64,000 bases of DNA. Origin: Gammaproteobacteria bacterium. Lineage in GTDB: Bacteria > Pseudomonadota > Gammaproteobacteria > DSM-16500. Position 1 is the first letter of the stretch. Every line of letters begins with the position of its first letter. Under the pieces are notes generated by a model. It did not search any database, was not told the DNA's origin, and saw nothing but the letters and a program-made list of their open reading frames with translations. Both the position numbers and the translations under genes were made by a program. Where the stretch lies: positions 62,001 to 126,000 of the forward strand of contig JACDDU010000002.1 in NCBI GenBank assembly GCA_013816845.1. The letters are read 5' to 3'. Shown one piece after another: positions 7,909 through 18,851 of this stretch.

Positions 7909-10900
7909 TAATCATCCTCTAACAAAGAAACTAAGCGGGCATTACCGCCCACGGCTGTTGTATTGACTGAAAGTGTACGTTCAACGCATAGTCGAGGTAA
8001 ATAGTGCGGACCGCCAGCTTTTGGACCCGTTCCTGAAAGTCTCTCCCCCCCAAAGGGTTGGCTTCCCACAACCGCGCCAATCATGTTGCGATTAACATAT
8101 CGATTGCCCACGGGAAGTTTAGATATGATCTTTTTAACGGTACGATCAATCCGACTCTGAACACCTAAGGTAAGACCGTAACCCGTGCTTATGATATCAT
8201 TCATTACCTGATCAAGGGAGTGGGACGGGAAGCGAATAATGTGTAATATGGGACCAAAAACTTCTTCGGTTAAAAGGTGAATGCTAGGAATTTCGAAGGC
8301 GCAAGGTGCAAAGAAATAACCTTTCTCAGCATCTTTCGGCAAAGCAGCTTTAGCGATTAATAAACCTTCTCTATTCATACGCAAGACATGTTCATTCAAT
8401 TTATTGCGGGCTTGTTCGTCAATGACAGGGCCGACATCAGTTTGTATTAAAGCAGGATTACCTACCTTTAATTCACGCAAATAGCCTTGCAGCAAGTCAA
8501 TGAAACGCGGGGCAATGTCTTCTTGTATAAATAAAACTCGCAAGGCAGAGCAGCGTTGACCCGCGCTATTAAAAGCTGAAGCAACAACATCGAGAAGTGC
8601 TTGTTCGGGTAAGGCCGAAGAATCAATAATCATGGAATTTTGGCCCCCGGTTTCTGCAACAAAGGTTGCAATGGGCCCTTCGCGGTTCGCAAGGTTGCGT
8701 TCAATACTTTTTGCAGTCGCTGTAGAGCCGGTAAATAAAATGCCGGCAATACGTTCATCTTGGCTCAAGAGCGGTCCAATCTCGCGACCAGGTCCAATTA
8801 GCAATTGCAATACATCAGTGGGTACGCCGCTTTGATGTAGGATTTGCACAGCGCGATAAGCAATTAAAGGAGTTTGTTCAGCAGGTTTTGCAATCACTGT
8901 ATTGCCGACCACGAGTGCTGCAACAATTTGACCGGTAAAAATGGCTAAAGGAAAATTCCAAGGGCTAATGCAGGCAAAGACGCCGCGTGGATGTAAGCTC
9001 AATTCATTTTGTTCGCCAGTGATACTGGGCAAAATGATTGGTGTTAGGTCAAGACGCGCCCGATAAGCATAATAACGACAATACTCGATCGTTTCTCGAA
9101 TTTCAGCAATCGCATCGGGTAAACATTTACCCCCTTCTTGAATTAATAGCGCAATCAAACTTGGCATTTCTTCTTGAAATAAATCGGCTGCTTTTTCAAA
9201 AATAGCGGCACGCGTATCGGCACTTAACGTTGACCAATGGTTGCAAGCTTCCGTGGCAGCAACGAGTGCCAACTCCACACTTTTTGCTTCAAGCGGAACA
9301 ATCCGTGCAATGTTTTGATCGGTATTGTACGGCGCAACTTTTTGAATGGCGTGCTGCAGGCCGAATGATTGTTGATAGACTAATGAGGTTGCATTATTTT
9401 CTTGGATGATACGTTGTTGTAAATATTGATCAAGCATCGTCGTAGTGTGCGAATTGGATAAATCAATGCCGGTGGAATTTTCCCACGCGCGATAAATATT
9501 TTTCGGTAAAGGAATTTTTGGGTGGGGTGCATACTGATGTTCTTCAATGTATTGCATGGGATTTTTAATTAATTGATCAAGGGGTGTTTCATGATCGGCT
9601 AAGCGATTTAGAAAAGAAGTATTCGCACCATTTTCTAATAAACGTCGAACTAAATAACCGAGTAACTCACGATGTGTGCCTACGGGTGCATAAAGCCGAC
9701 AGGGAACATCAAATTCCGGTGCTTCTAGCAATTGATCATAAATGGCTGCAGCCATGCCATACAAGCCTTGAAATTCAAAATTTGTATTTTCTCCTGCCAT
9801 TGTTTTGATGGCTGCAATCGTATAAACATTATGCGTACCAAACTGACTATAAATTTCACTCTGCATCGCTAACATTTTTTTTGCACACGCAAGATAAGAA
9901 ACATCCGTGGCACTTTTACGCGTAAACACAGGATAATTTTCTAAACCAAGGGCTTGCGTTTGTTTGATTTCAGCATCCCAATAAGCACCTTTTACCAAGC
10001 GTACAATCATTCTTTTTTCTTGTGATTTTGCTAAAGCTTGCAACCAATCAATCACAAAAAAAGCGCGCTTTTGATAGGCTTGCACTGCTAAGCCTAACCC
10101 CGACCAATCACGAATTGAAGGATCAGAAAAAACAATTTCAAAAAGATCGAGCGATAAATCAAGCCGATCTGCTTCTTCTGCATCAATAATTAAAGATACA
10201 TGATACTGCTTTGCTTTATGAATTAATGCCATGAGGATAGGGGGTAATTCTTGTAAAAGTCTTTCATGTTGGGTGTATTCGTAGCGCGGATGTAATGCTG
10301 ATAACTTAACAGAAATACCGGGGTTGTCTAAAAGGTTCGTACTTTTTGCATGTTTTCCTAGCGTTTCAATCGCATGTAAGTAAGCATTAAAATATTGTTC
10401 CGCATCCACTGCGGTTCGCGCTGCTTCGCCCAGCATATCAAAAGAAAATAAATATCCTTTTTTTTGTAAAGGTTGGGCATTATCCCAGGCTTTTTCGATC
10501 GTTTGCCCAATCACAAATTGTGTGCCGATTATCTTCATCATTTTCATGACAATGGGACGCAAAATTGTCATGCTGAAGCGGCCGCCTAAGTTTTTTAAAG
10601 TCGCACTTAAATTTTTTTCTGGCGCATCTGCGCCATAGATTTGACCCGTTATAAATAATGACCAGGTTGCAGCATTCATAAATAAGGGGTTATCGCGCTT
10701 AATATGTTGTTTCCAATCAAGTGCGCTCAGCTTATCGCTAATTAATTGATCAATAGTGGATTGATCGGGAATGCGTAATAAGGCTTCTGCTAAGCACATG
10801 AGGGCAATGCCTTCTTCCGAAGAAAGGTTGTAGTGATCGAGCAGGGCCTCTATTTTCCCCTGCTTTTTCTTAAAAGCGCGACTCTCACCCGCGAGTTGCA

Positions 10901-11051
10901 TAGCATGCGATTCAATCTCAAAGAGTGAGGACTCTGGAAGTCGAAGCGTCTGGACTAAATTTTTTAAGCAATCTGCTTCATCCATTCGATAAGCAGTTGT
11001 GATATTATCGCGCAAAGAAACGAGTGTGGGGTTAACAGAAAAGATTGGCAT
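7908..11051 (-). CDS. putA: Bifunctional proline dehydrogenase / L-glutamate gamma-semialdehyde dehydrogenase
   Basis: PutA oxidises proline to P5C with FAD (electrons to quinone) and then the semialdehyde to glutamate with NAD+. The 1047-residue protein has the PRODH barrel at about residues 190-480 (RLVKGAYWDAE at 351-361; RRLLENGANTSF near 480) and the aldehyde dehydrogenase domain at about 575-1040. Catalytic Glu800 (ETGG) and Cys834 (GQRCSAL) are present. It lacks the N-terminal ribbon-helix-helix repressor domain and the C-terminal extension of the 1320-residue E. coli protein, so it cannot repress its own gene in the known way. The antiporter gene overlaps it by one base. Confidence 0.95.
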   Translation of the reverse strand: MPIFSVNPTLVSLRDNITTAYRMDEADCLKNLVQTLRLPESSLFEIESHAMQLAGESRAFKKKQGKIEALLDHYNLSSEEGIALMCLAEALLRIPDQSTIDQLISDKLSALDWKQHIKRDNPLFMNAATWSLFITGQIYGADAPEKNLSATLKNLGGRFSMTILRPIVMKMMKIIGTQFVIGQTIEKAWDNAQPLQKKGYLFSFDMLGEAARTAVDAEQYFNAYLHAIETLGKHAKSTNLLDNPGISVKLSALHPRYEYTQHERLLQELPPILMALIHKAKQYHVSLIIDAEEADRLDLSLDLFEIVFSDPSIRDWSGLGLAVQAYQKRAFFVIDWLQALAKSQEKRMIVRLVKGAYWDAEIKQTQALGLENYPVFTRKSATDVSYLACAKKMLAMQSEIYSQFGTHNVYTIAAIKTMAGENTNFEFQGLYGMAAAIYDQLLEAPEFDVPCRLYAPVGTHRELLGYLVRRLLENGANTSFLNRLADHETPLDQLIKNPMQYIEEHQYAPHPKIPLPKNIYRAWENSTGIDLSNSHTTTMLDQYLQQRIIQENNATSLVYQQSFGLQHAIQKVAPYNTDQNIARIVPLEAKSVELALVAATEACNHWSTLSADTRAAIFEKAADLFQEEMPSLIALLIQEGGKCLPDAIAEIRETIEYCRYYAYRARLDLTPIILPSITGEQNELSLHPRGVFACISPWNFPLAIFTGQIVAALVVGNTVIAKPAEQTPLIAYRAVQILHQSGVPTDVLQLLIGPGREIGPLLSQDERIAGILFTGSTATAKSIERNLANREGPIATFVAETGGQNSMIIDSSALPEQALLDVVASAFNSAGQRCSALRVLFIQEDIAPRFIDLLQGYLRELKVGNPALIQTDVGPVIDEQARNKLNEHVLRMNREGLLIAKAALPKDAEKGYFFAPCAFEIPSIHLLTEEVFGPILHIIRFPSHSLDQVMNDIISTGYGLTLGVQSRIDRTVKKIISKLPVGNRYVNRNMIGAVVGSQPFGGERLSGTGPKAGGPHYLPRLCVERTLSVNTTAVGGNARLVSLLEDD

Positions 11052-11172
11052 ACTATACTCAACGAAAGAATTTTAGGTACACTGTACTGTGAAATTTAAA
11101 TGGTTTTCAATCGAAAAATTTTAAGTAAGGCAGTTAGACCTTGCGATTTTTCTCAATCAAAACATAAAAATA

Positions 11173-11787
11173 ATGAATCAGCCAAGATCTCCATATTCTC
11201 GACGTTTTCGCGGGTTAATGCCAGTTGTTATTGACGTAGAAACGGCAGGTTTAAATCCACAAACTGATGCATTGCTTGAGGTCGCAGCGGTAATAGTTGG
11301 TTTGGGTGAGAATGGCAAGTTAACGCCTGAAGAAACCCATGCCTTCCATATTGAACCTTTTGCTGGTGCTAATATTGAGCCAGAAGCTTTAGCAATAACC
11401 GGGATTGACCCTTATGGTCCTTTACGCTATGCCATTCCCGAAGCCCAAGCTTTACATCGTCTTTTCACTTTTATTAAAGAGAAATTACAGCAAGTTGGCT
11501 GCTATCGAGCAGTGTTGGTAGGACATAATGCTTGGTTTGATTTGAATTTTATCCTATCTGCTATTCGTCGAAGTCAAATTGTGGATAGTCCTTTTCATAC
11601 TTTCACAACTTTTGATACGGCCTCACTTTCTGCATTAGCATTGGGAGAAACAGTGCTTGCTCGGGCAACCCGACGTGCAAAAATTCCTTTTGATATGCAG
11701 CAAGCTCACTCCGCTATATATGATGCACAACGCACAGCAGAATTGTTTTGCTTTATTGCTAATCGATTTGGAATAAATCCGAAGTAG
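11173..11787 (+). CDS. rnt: Ribonuclease T
   Basis: A 3'-5' exoribonuclease that trims the 3' ends of tRNA and other stable RNAs. The 204-residue product has the DEDDh exonuclease motifs: VIDVETAG (Exo I, D and E), GHNAWFDLNFI (Exo II) and HSAIYDAQRTAELF (Exo III with the catalytic H and D). Length and the start of the fold (RGLMPVVIDVETAGLNPQ) match RNase T rather than the DNA polymerase III epsilon subunit. Divergent from putA with about 120 bp between them, and followed by a strong terminator hairpin at 11871-11914. Confidence 0.93.
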   Translation: MNQPRSPYSRRFRGLMPVVIDVETAGLNPQTDALLEVAAVIVGLGENGKLTPEETHAFHIEPFAGANIEPEALAITGIDPYGPLRYAIPEAQALHRLFTFIKEKLQQVGCYRAVLVGHNAWFDLNFILSAIRRSQIVDSPFHTFTTFDTASLSALALGETVLARATRRAKIPFDMQQAHSAIYDAQRTAELFCFIANRFGINPK

Positions 11788-11870
11788 TCTTTTTAAAGTT
11801 AGGATACTGCAAATTATTCCCTGACGCTCAATTGCACTAAGAATACTTGCGCGCAGAGGAAATTCAAGAC

Positions 11871-11914
11871 AAAAAAAAGCCCGCTTTTGCGGGCTTTTTT
11901 CCCGCATGCGCGGG
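11871..11914. terminator. Bidirectional rho-independent terminator between rnt and the porin gene
   Basis: GCCCGC (11879-11884), TTTT loop, GCGGGC (11889-11894), flanked by eight As on the left and six Ts on the right. The structure therefore works for both converging genes. A second stem CCCGC-ATGC-GCGGG (11901-11914) follows directly. Confidence 0.9.
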
Positions 11915-11929
11915 CATTTACATTCAATC

Positions 11930-13378
11930 TTAAGCAAACTTAACAGCAGCGCGTAAAGAAACGAGATTCGAAACTTTACCGGAACCACCATGGGCAACGT
12001 TGTAAGCTGTGTCATGATCCCACTCGATTGCAAAGTTAGTATTTTTCCATGCATCGATGTTATAGGAACCCAACCAGCGATGCTTCGGCATGTTTAAGCC
12101 AGCAGCTTCGCGAGAGGTTTGGTAACCAATCGTGATGTTTTGGGTTTTATCCCAGCAAGAGAAACCATAACCGGCTTGGAGACCAGCGGACCAAGGTCTT
12201 GCACCATCTGCATCAGCAATCGGAGCACCCGTTCCCGCAACAATGTCAGCGATACCATTGGATGGTAAATCGTTAACGTTGAAGCGTTGTAAGGCTGTGG
12301 TGTAACGCGCACCAATATAGAAAGGACCCGTATTGAAATCTGCATAAGCTGCAGCACCCGATTTACGAGAAGTATAACCACCGGTTGTACCTAACGCAGC
12401 ATTGTTTTGATTGAATTGATTGACGTTGTAAGCAATGTCATTCACACCCATCAAGTTATAAAGCCAAGCAGCGCCAACGCTTAAACCGTATTGTTCGGTT
12501 GGCATATCAAAGCCGAGCGAAACACCATAGTTCGTCGTATTGCTGGATTGGCCAACTTTAGAAATTGGATCATCAAATATAAATACCGATCCATTAAATC
12601 CACTTGCAATAAAGCCTAATTTAGCAGAAGTTGCTAAAGTTTTTGACATGACTTGGGTCAAGCTTTCAGTAATCGGATGAATTTCATACCGGCTGAAATC
12701 TTGGAATTGTTTACCAGCTTGGAAGTAAACGGGGGAAACTTCGAAATTGCCAACGGTTAAGAAAGCTTGTTCGATTTGTAGAGCGTTTGAAGAACCCGTT
12801 AGCACATTATTGCTGTAAGCAGCATCATATTCAGCATAATGTGTAGTCGTGTTAGATAAAATTGGGTCATTAATCGTAGCTGTATTGTAGCTGATGCTAG
12901 CAAAAGCACGCGCCCAATCGTTTATGTTAGCAGTTACATTCAAGTAAACGTCATTGAGAGATAAACGTTTGTAGTTTTCACCCATCAAATTGGTATTACG
13001 ATTGCCCCATTTTCCTAAATCAACATTCATACCGCCGCTGACGGAAATGCGATTGAACCAACCCGGTGTACATGGATTTGGAATGGCGCGACCCACATTT
13101 TGGGTTGCAGCATCAAGAACCAATGAAGATTCACTAATAGTGCAAATCATTTCAACAGGTGCAGGTTGTACTGGCAAGCTAACGACTTCTTTGTATTCGT
13201 CCTGTACTGTAGTTTGCTTAACGATTTTATGATGTGGTTTTTTATGATAAACCTTGGTTTGAGTTGTTGAATACTTGCTTGCCTTTGTATTCATATCATT
13301 CGAATCAGTTGCTGCAAACACCGGACAGCTAACCAATCCAAGTAAGCTCATTGACGCAACAACGAGTTTTAAGTTCAT
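11930..13378 (-). CDS. Outer-membrane beta-barrel porin, LbtU-like family
   Basis: The 482-residue product has a signal peptide ending near VFAA (residues 1-23), then a lysine/histidine/threonine-rich segment and a barrel of alternating aromatic strands from about residue 105, ending in a terminal LRAAVKFA strand. The pattern (NPCTPGWFNRISVSGGMNVDLG, LTVGNFEVSPVYFQAGKQFQDFSRYEIHPITESLTQ) resembles the LbtU-family siderophore porins described in Legionella and commonly found in Legionellales. Family assignment is by recognition of this pattern, without alignment. It has its own 5' region of about 350 bp and converges on rnt. Confidence 0.7.
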   Translation of the reverse strand: MNLKLVVASMSLLGLVSCPVFAATDSNDMNTKASKYSTTQTKVYHKKPHHKIVKQTTVQDEYKEVVSLPVQPAPVEMICTISESSLVLDAATQNVGRAIPNPCTPGWFNRISVSGGMNVDLGKWGNRNTNLMGENYKRLSLNDVYLNVTANINDWARAFASISYNTATINDPILSNTTTHYAEYDAAYSNNVLTGSSNALQIEQAFLTVGNFEVSPVYFQAGKQFQDFSRYEIHPITESLTQVMSKTLATSAKLGFIASGFNGSVFIFDDPISKVGQSSNTTNYGVSLGFDMPTEQYGLSVGAAWLYNLMGVNDIAYNVNQFNQNNAALGTTGGYTSRKSGAAAYADFNTGPFYIGARYTTALQRFNVNDLPSNGIADIVAGTGAPIADADGARPWSAGLQAGYGFSCWDKTQNITIGYQTSREAAGLNMPKHRWLGSYNIDAWKNTNFAIEWDHDTAYNVAHGGSGKVSNLVSLRAAVKFA

Positions 13379-13678
13379 AGTTATAGATCTCCTTGAAATG
13401 TTTAATCCGGACGAGTTCTAAAATCAACCTGATGTTAATATTATTGATGCAATATTCACCCTAACGACTGATGAAGCTGCTTATTTTTAGTTACTTGCCG
13501 GCAATTAATTTGCTCTAATCGAAAAAAGAAAACAAAACTAACAAGTTTATTTGTTGTTTTGATTCGAATTTCCGAGGTGCGTTTATAACAGAGATAGAGG
13601 GTTTTTAAAAGTTTTTTGCAAGAATGGAATAGATTAATTACGGAGTTGCGTATTTTTAATTCTTTTTTGATCGATTAT
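13379..13678. other. AT-rich intergenic region upstream of the porin gene
   Basis: About 300 bp without an open frame of note. It should hold the porin promoter (minus strand), with the AAGGAGATC Shine-Dalgarno sequence at 13388-13396 read on the minus strand. A partly palindromic TTAATATTATTGATG stretch near 13436 resembles a regulator site only loosely, and no confident operator can be named. Confidence 0.4.
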
Positions 13679-13710
13679 TTAACTTTCCCACTGATGAGTG
13701 GGAAAGTTAA
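13679..13710. terminator. Perfect 14-bp stem-loop downstream of the peroxiredoxin gene
   Basis: TTAACTTTCCCACT (13679-13692), GATG loop, AGTGGGAAAGTTAA (13697-13710). It lies 15 bp after the peroxiredoxin stop codon. No T-tract follows on the minus strand, so termination is likely from position and stem strength but not certain. Confidence 0.6.
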
Positions 13711-13725
13711 TAAATTAAAAGCAGT

Positions 13726-14331
13726 TTATAAATCTTTTGCTTGTGAGGAAAGATAGTGAGCAATTCCTTCCGTTGTTGGTTTAATACCCGTTTTGCCTTT
13801 CGTCCAACCAGCAGGACAAACTTCACCGTGTTTTTCATGAAATTCCAACGCATCAATTAAGCGTAGTAACTCATCAACATTTCGGCCAAGCGGTAAATCG
13901 TTTACAATTTGTGAACGAATGATGCCTTGCTTATCGATAACGAAAGCACCACGCAATGCAACATGCGCAGTAGGATGCTCAATGCCGTAGGCTTGGCAAA
14001 TTTGATGATTAACATCGGCAATTAAAGGATAGCGTACTGGCCCAATCCCACCATTCGCAACAGGCGTGTTACGCCATGCATTGTGGGTAAATTGAGAATC
14101 AATCGAAACGCCCATGACTACAACATTCAATGCGTTAAATTCATCCATACGTTTATCAAGCGCAATTAATTCGGAAGGACAAACAAAAGTAAAATCAAGG
14201 GGATAAAAGAACACAATACCATATTTTTTAGCAATGGCATTATGAAGGTTAAAATTAGGGGTAATTTCGCCGTTAGCAAGTGCTGCGGCGGCTGTAAAAT
14301 CGGGAGCTTTTCTTCCAACTAACGTACTCAT
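13726..14331 (-). CDS. 2-Cys peroxiredoxin (AhpC/Prx1 class)
   Basis: A thiol peroxidase that reduces hydrogen peroxide and organic hydroperoxides. The 201-residue form starting at the ATG at 14331 has the peroxidatic C51 in PLDFTFVCPSEL and the resolving C172 in GEVCPAGW, as in typical 2-Cys enzymes. An upstream in-frame start at 14361 would add ten residues, but AGGA of a Shine-Dalgarno sequence sits just before the MSTLVGRKAPDF start and homologues begin there. It is not next to an ahpF or thioredoxin gene, so the electron donor is unknown. Divergent from the arn-like genes. Confidence 0.93.
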   Translation of the reverse strand: MSTLVGRKAPDFTAAAALANGEITPNFNLHNAIAKKYGIVFFYPLDFTFVCPSELIALDKRMDEFNALNVVVMGVSIDSQFTHNAWRNTPVANGGIGPVRYPLIADVNHQICQAYGIEHPTAHVALRGAFVIDKQGIIRSQIVNDLPLGRNVDELLRLIDALEFHEKHGEVCPAGWTKGKTGIKPTTEGIAHYLSSQAKDL

Positions 14332-14488
14332 AGGAAATCCTCGTAACTTAGTCATAAACAAACGCGATTAGTAGAATAACGAAATTGCGCCATTATAGCT
14401 GAATTTTTTACTGAATATATGAAAAAACCCTTAAATTTTGTATGATGCAATTCTCATTTAATAAAAGCTTAATAAAAGGCACACACCC

Positions 14489-14854
14489 ATGATTTTTCTT
14501 TTACTCCTCATTGGGGTGTTACTGAATGCAGTAGCTCAACTACTCTTGAAGGCGGGCATGACTCAAATCGGTCACTTTGATTTTACGGGCGCCAATGTAT
14601 TGCCCATTGCGACCAAAGTGATGCTTAACCCACCGATTGTTACAGGATTGAGTTTATATGTGGCAAGCGTTGTCGTATGGCTCATTGTTTTATCGCGCGT
14701 TGAAGTTAGCCTTGCCTACCCCATGCTTAGCATAGGTTATATTGTGAATGCTGTTGCAGCTTATTATTGGTTTGGCGAATCTTTAAGTGCAACGCGTATT
14801 GTCGGTATATTTATTATTATGACGGGCGTTTATCTTTTGGCGCGAAGCAACTAA
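14489..14854 (+). CDS. Small EamA/SMR-type membrane protein, ArnE/ArnF-like flippase subunit candidate
   Basis: The 121-residue protein has four predicted helices. AQLLLKAGM in helix 1, LSRVEVSLAYPMLSIGYI in the middle and FGESLSATRIVGIFIIMTGVYLL at the end match the EamA half-size transporters. ArnE and ArnF of the L-Ara4N pathway belong to this group and together flip the undecaprenyl-linked sugar. The next two genes are ArnB-like and ArnA-decarboxylase-like, which supports that role. Only one such subunit is present where E. coli uses two, so it may act as a homodimer. Confidence 0.75.
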   Translation: MIFLLLLIGVLLNAVAQLLLKAGMTQIGHFDFTGANVLPIATKVMLNPPIVTGLSLYVASVVVWLIVLSRVEVSLAYPMLSIGYIVNAVAAYYWFGESLSATRIVGIFIIMTGVYLLARSN

Positions 14855-14870
14855 TTTTGCGAGGATGATT

Positions 14871-16022
14871 ATGTCTGAAGAATTTTTGCCATTTTCAAAA
14901 CCAACGATCAGCCAAGAAGCGATTGATGATGTGGTAACTTGTTTAAAAAGTGGTTGGATTGCAACAGGCCCCCGTGTTGCGGCTTTTTCAGAAAATTTAA
15001 AAGCTTATTTCCAAGCCCCCTATGTTTTGCCACTCACTTCAGCAACAGCTGGGTTACATTTTTCTTTATTAGGAATGGGGGTGGAACCGGGTGATGAAAT
15101 AATTACAACGCCTTTAACTTTCGCTGCAACTTTAAATGCGATTGTTTTAGCAGGGGGTGTTCCGAAACTAGTTGATATCGATCCTGCAACATTAAACATG
15201 GATATTGATTTAATTGAACAAGCGATTACTGAAAGAACGCGTGTCATCATGCCTGTTCATTTTGCAGGCCTTGCGATTGATCTTGATCCCATTTATGAAT
15301 TAGCTACCAAATATAATCTACGCGTTCTTGAAGATGCAGCCCATGCGATGGGAGCAGAATATAAAAATAAAACCATTGGCAGTTTTGGTGATACGCAAGT
15401 TTTTAGTTTTCATCCTACAAAAAATATGACGACAGGCGAAGGTGGTTGTGTCGTGACTCGCGATCAACAATTAGCCGAGCACATAGGTCGTCTACGCTTT
15501 CATGGCATCGATCGTCAAGCATGGAATCGTTATGGCAAAGGGGGTAGTCAAGATTATGAAGTGGTTTTGCCAGGTTATAAAGCGAATATGATGGATATTC
15601 AAGCTGCAATTGGCATCCATCAATTAAATGATTTGCAAGGTTTTCTGGTGCGTCGTAATGAGTTAGCGGCGCGCTATCAAGAAGCTTTATCCGATTGGCC
15701 CCAATGGCAATTACCGCAAACACCAAGTTATGATCATTTCCATGCTTGGCATATTTATACACCCTTGATTAATGAACCCGTAACCCGAATGAATCGTAAT
15801 GAATTTATGGAAGCGATGAAGGAGCGCAACATTGGTACCGGATTACATTATCGCGCCGTTCATTTATATCCTTACTATCGTAAAACATTCGGATTTTCTC
15901 TGGGCGATTTCCCGCATGCTGAAGATGTCTGTGAGCGAATTGTGAGCTTACCTTTGTTTCCATCCATGACGGATGCTGATCATGATCGTGTGCTTGATGT
16001 AATGTATCAAATTTTTAATTAA
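14871..16022 (+). CDS. arnB: UDP-4-amino-4-deoxy-L-arabinose aminotransferase-like (DegT/DnrJ/EryC1 family)
   Basis: A PLP enzyme expected to transaminate UDP-4-keto-pentose to UDP-L-Ara4N using glutamate. The 383-residue product shows the ArnB-type motifs GWIATGP (28-34), TSATAGLH, GDEIITTPLTF, PVHFAG, EDAAHA and the PLP lysine K184 in FSFHPTKNMTTGEGG. The start at 14871 is chosen because GAGGA lies 5 nt before it; an ATG at 14865 is the alternative. It lies between the flippase-like gene (16 bp upstream) and the decarboxylase gene (15 bp downstream). The DegT family also serves other amino-sugars; the neighbouring decarboxylase is what makes ArnB the best reading. Confidence 0.85.
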   Translation: MSEEFLPFSKPTISQEAIDDVVTCLKSGWIATGPRVAAFSENLKAYFQAPYVLPLTSATAGLHFSLLGMGVEPGDEIITTPLTFAATLNAIVLAGGVPKLVDIDPATLNMDIDLIEQAITERTRVIMPVHFAGLAIDLDPIYELATKYNLRVLEDAAHAMGAEYKNKTIGSFGDTQVFSFHPTKNMTTGEGGCVVTRDQQLAEHIGRLRFHGIDRQAWNRYGKGGSQDYEVVLPGYKANMMDIQAAIGIHQLNDLQGFLVRRNELAARYQEALSDWPQWQLPQTPSYDHFHAWHIYTPLINEPVTRMNRNEFMEAMKERNIGTGLHYRAVHLYPYYRKTFGFSLGDFPHAEDVCERIVSLPLFPSMTDADHDRVLDVMYQIFN

Positions 16023-16037
16023 TTTTTGGATATTTCA

Positions 16038-17054
16038 ATGAATGTTTTTATTCTCGGTGCCAATGGTTTTATTGGTAGCCATTTGTGTGAGGCGATTCTT
16101 ACTCATACGAATTGGCATATTACTGCAATCGATCTTAATCAAGATAAATTAGCATTGCTTCTTCAGCATGAACGATTCAATTTTCGTTTAGGGGACATAA
16201 CGCAAGAAACCACTTGGATTAAGGAAGCAATTGCATCCTCCGATGTTGTCTTACCGTTGGTTGCTATTGCAACGCCTGTAACTTATGTAACGAATCCATT
16301 GCGGGTCTTTGAGTTAGATTTTGAAGCAAACCTTGCAATTGTAAGGCTATGCGTTGAATTACAAAAACGTTTGATTTTTCCTTCAACGTCCGAAGTCTAT
16401 GGCATGTGCCAGGATGATGCTTTTGATGAAGAACATAGTCATTTAGTGACAGGCCCCGTGCACAAAGAACGTTGGATTTATGCAACGTCAAAACAATTAT
16501 TAGATCGTTTAATTTATGCTTATGGTAAGCATAAAGGATTACGCTACACCTTATTCAGACCTTTCAATTGGTACGGGCCAAGACTTGATGACATTACCAA
16601 TCCAAAGCCGGGTGGATCACGCGTGCTTACTCAATTTATTGGCAATGTTATGCGCGCTGAAAATATCAATCTTGTCAATGGAGGTGCACAAAAACGGTGC
16701 TTTACTTACATTGATGATGGCATTGCTGCTTTATTACGGATCATCGAAAATAAAAATGAAGTCGCATCCAATCGTATATTTAATATTGGTAATCCAGATG
16801 AAAATCTTTCGATTCGCAGCCTTGCGGAAAAAATAGTTTCATTAATTAATGCGCATCATCCAGCTTACCAAGCTCGAGCGCAGGCCATTGAATTAGTATC
16901 AATTGAGGCAGGACAATATTATGGTGAGGGTTACCAAGACGTAAGTCTACGTGTTCCCGCTATTCATGCAGCGCAACAGCATTTGCAATGGCAACCCACA
17001 ACAAGTATTGATGCAGGGTTGAGGCAAACGTTGAATTTTTATTTGGGGAATTAA
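16038..17054 (+). CDS. UDP-glucuronate decarboxylase, stand-alone ArnA C-terminal domain-like
   Basis: An extended short-chain dehydrogenase that oxidises UDP-glucuronate at C4 and decarboxylates it to UDP-4-keto-pentose. The 338-residue product has the NAD motif GANGFIG (7-13), ATPVTYVTNPLRVFELDFEAN, catalytic S/E in FPSTSEVYGM, Y-x3-K in YATSK, FRPFNWYGPR and GGAQKRCFTYIDDG. Together these give the Ser-Glu, Tyr-Lys, Asn and Arg residues known to be needed in E. coli ArnA. In E. coli this is the second half of a 660-residue fusion; here the formyltransferase half is absent. The ATG at 16038 is preferred over the TTG at 16026. Confidence 0.88.
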   Translation: MNVFILGANGFIGSHLCEAILTHTNWHITAIDLNQDKLALLLQHERFNFRLGDITQETTWIKEAIASSDVVLPLVAIATPVTYVTNPLRVFELDFEANLAIVRLCVELQKRLIFPSTSEVYGMCQDDAFDEEHSHLVTGPVHKERWIYATSKQLLDRLIYAYGKHKGLRYTLFRPFNWYGPRLDDITNPKPGGSRVLTQFIGNVMRAENINLVNGGAQKRCFTYIDDGIAALLRIIENKNEVASNRIFNIGNPDENLSIRSLAEKIVSLINAHHPAYQARAQAIELVSIEAGQYYGEGYQDVSLRVPAIHAAQQHLQWQPTTSIDAGLRQTLNFYLGN

Positions 17055-17205
17055 TGGAGTGGCGCACTGCGCGGGTTATTGCAGCTTGCCATACTTGCAG
17101 AGATGAGATGGACGATTAATATCAACACTGTAACTTGTCTTTGCAATCAAGACCATGCATTGCGTCGCAGATTTAAACCAGAGGCAAAAATAATCGTCTA
17201 CTTTT

Positions 17206-18728
<1,523 letters not shown>

Positions 18729-18851
18729 GTCATTTTCTCATAGGCTTTCAAGGCAGAACCGGCTAGAATACTTGGATCAGATTACTTTCACTCACCGGAA
18801 ACGGTAGTCATTTTTTAATATTTCTTCTCGATTTGCAATCAAATTAATCTT

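Noticed and set aside
11635-12054. Open frame of 139 codons on the minus strand across the rnt end, the terminator and the porin end
   Set aside because: It runs through a strong bidirectional terminator and overlaps two real genes in other frames.
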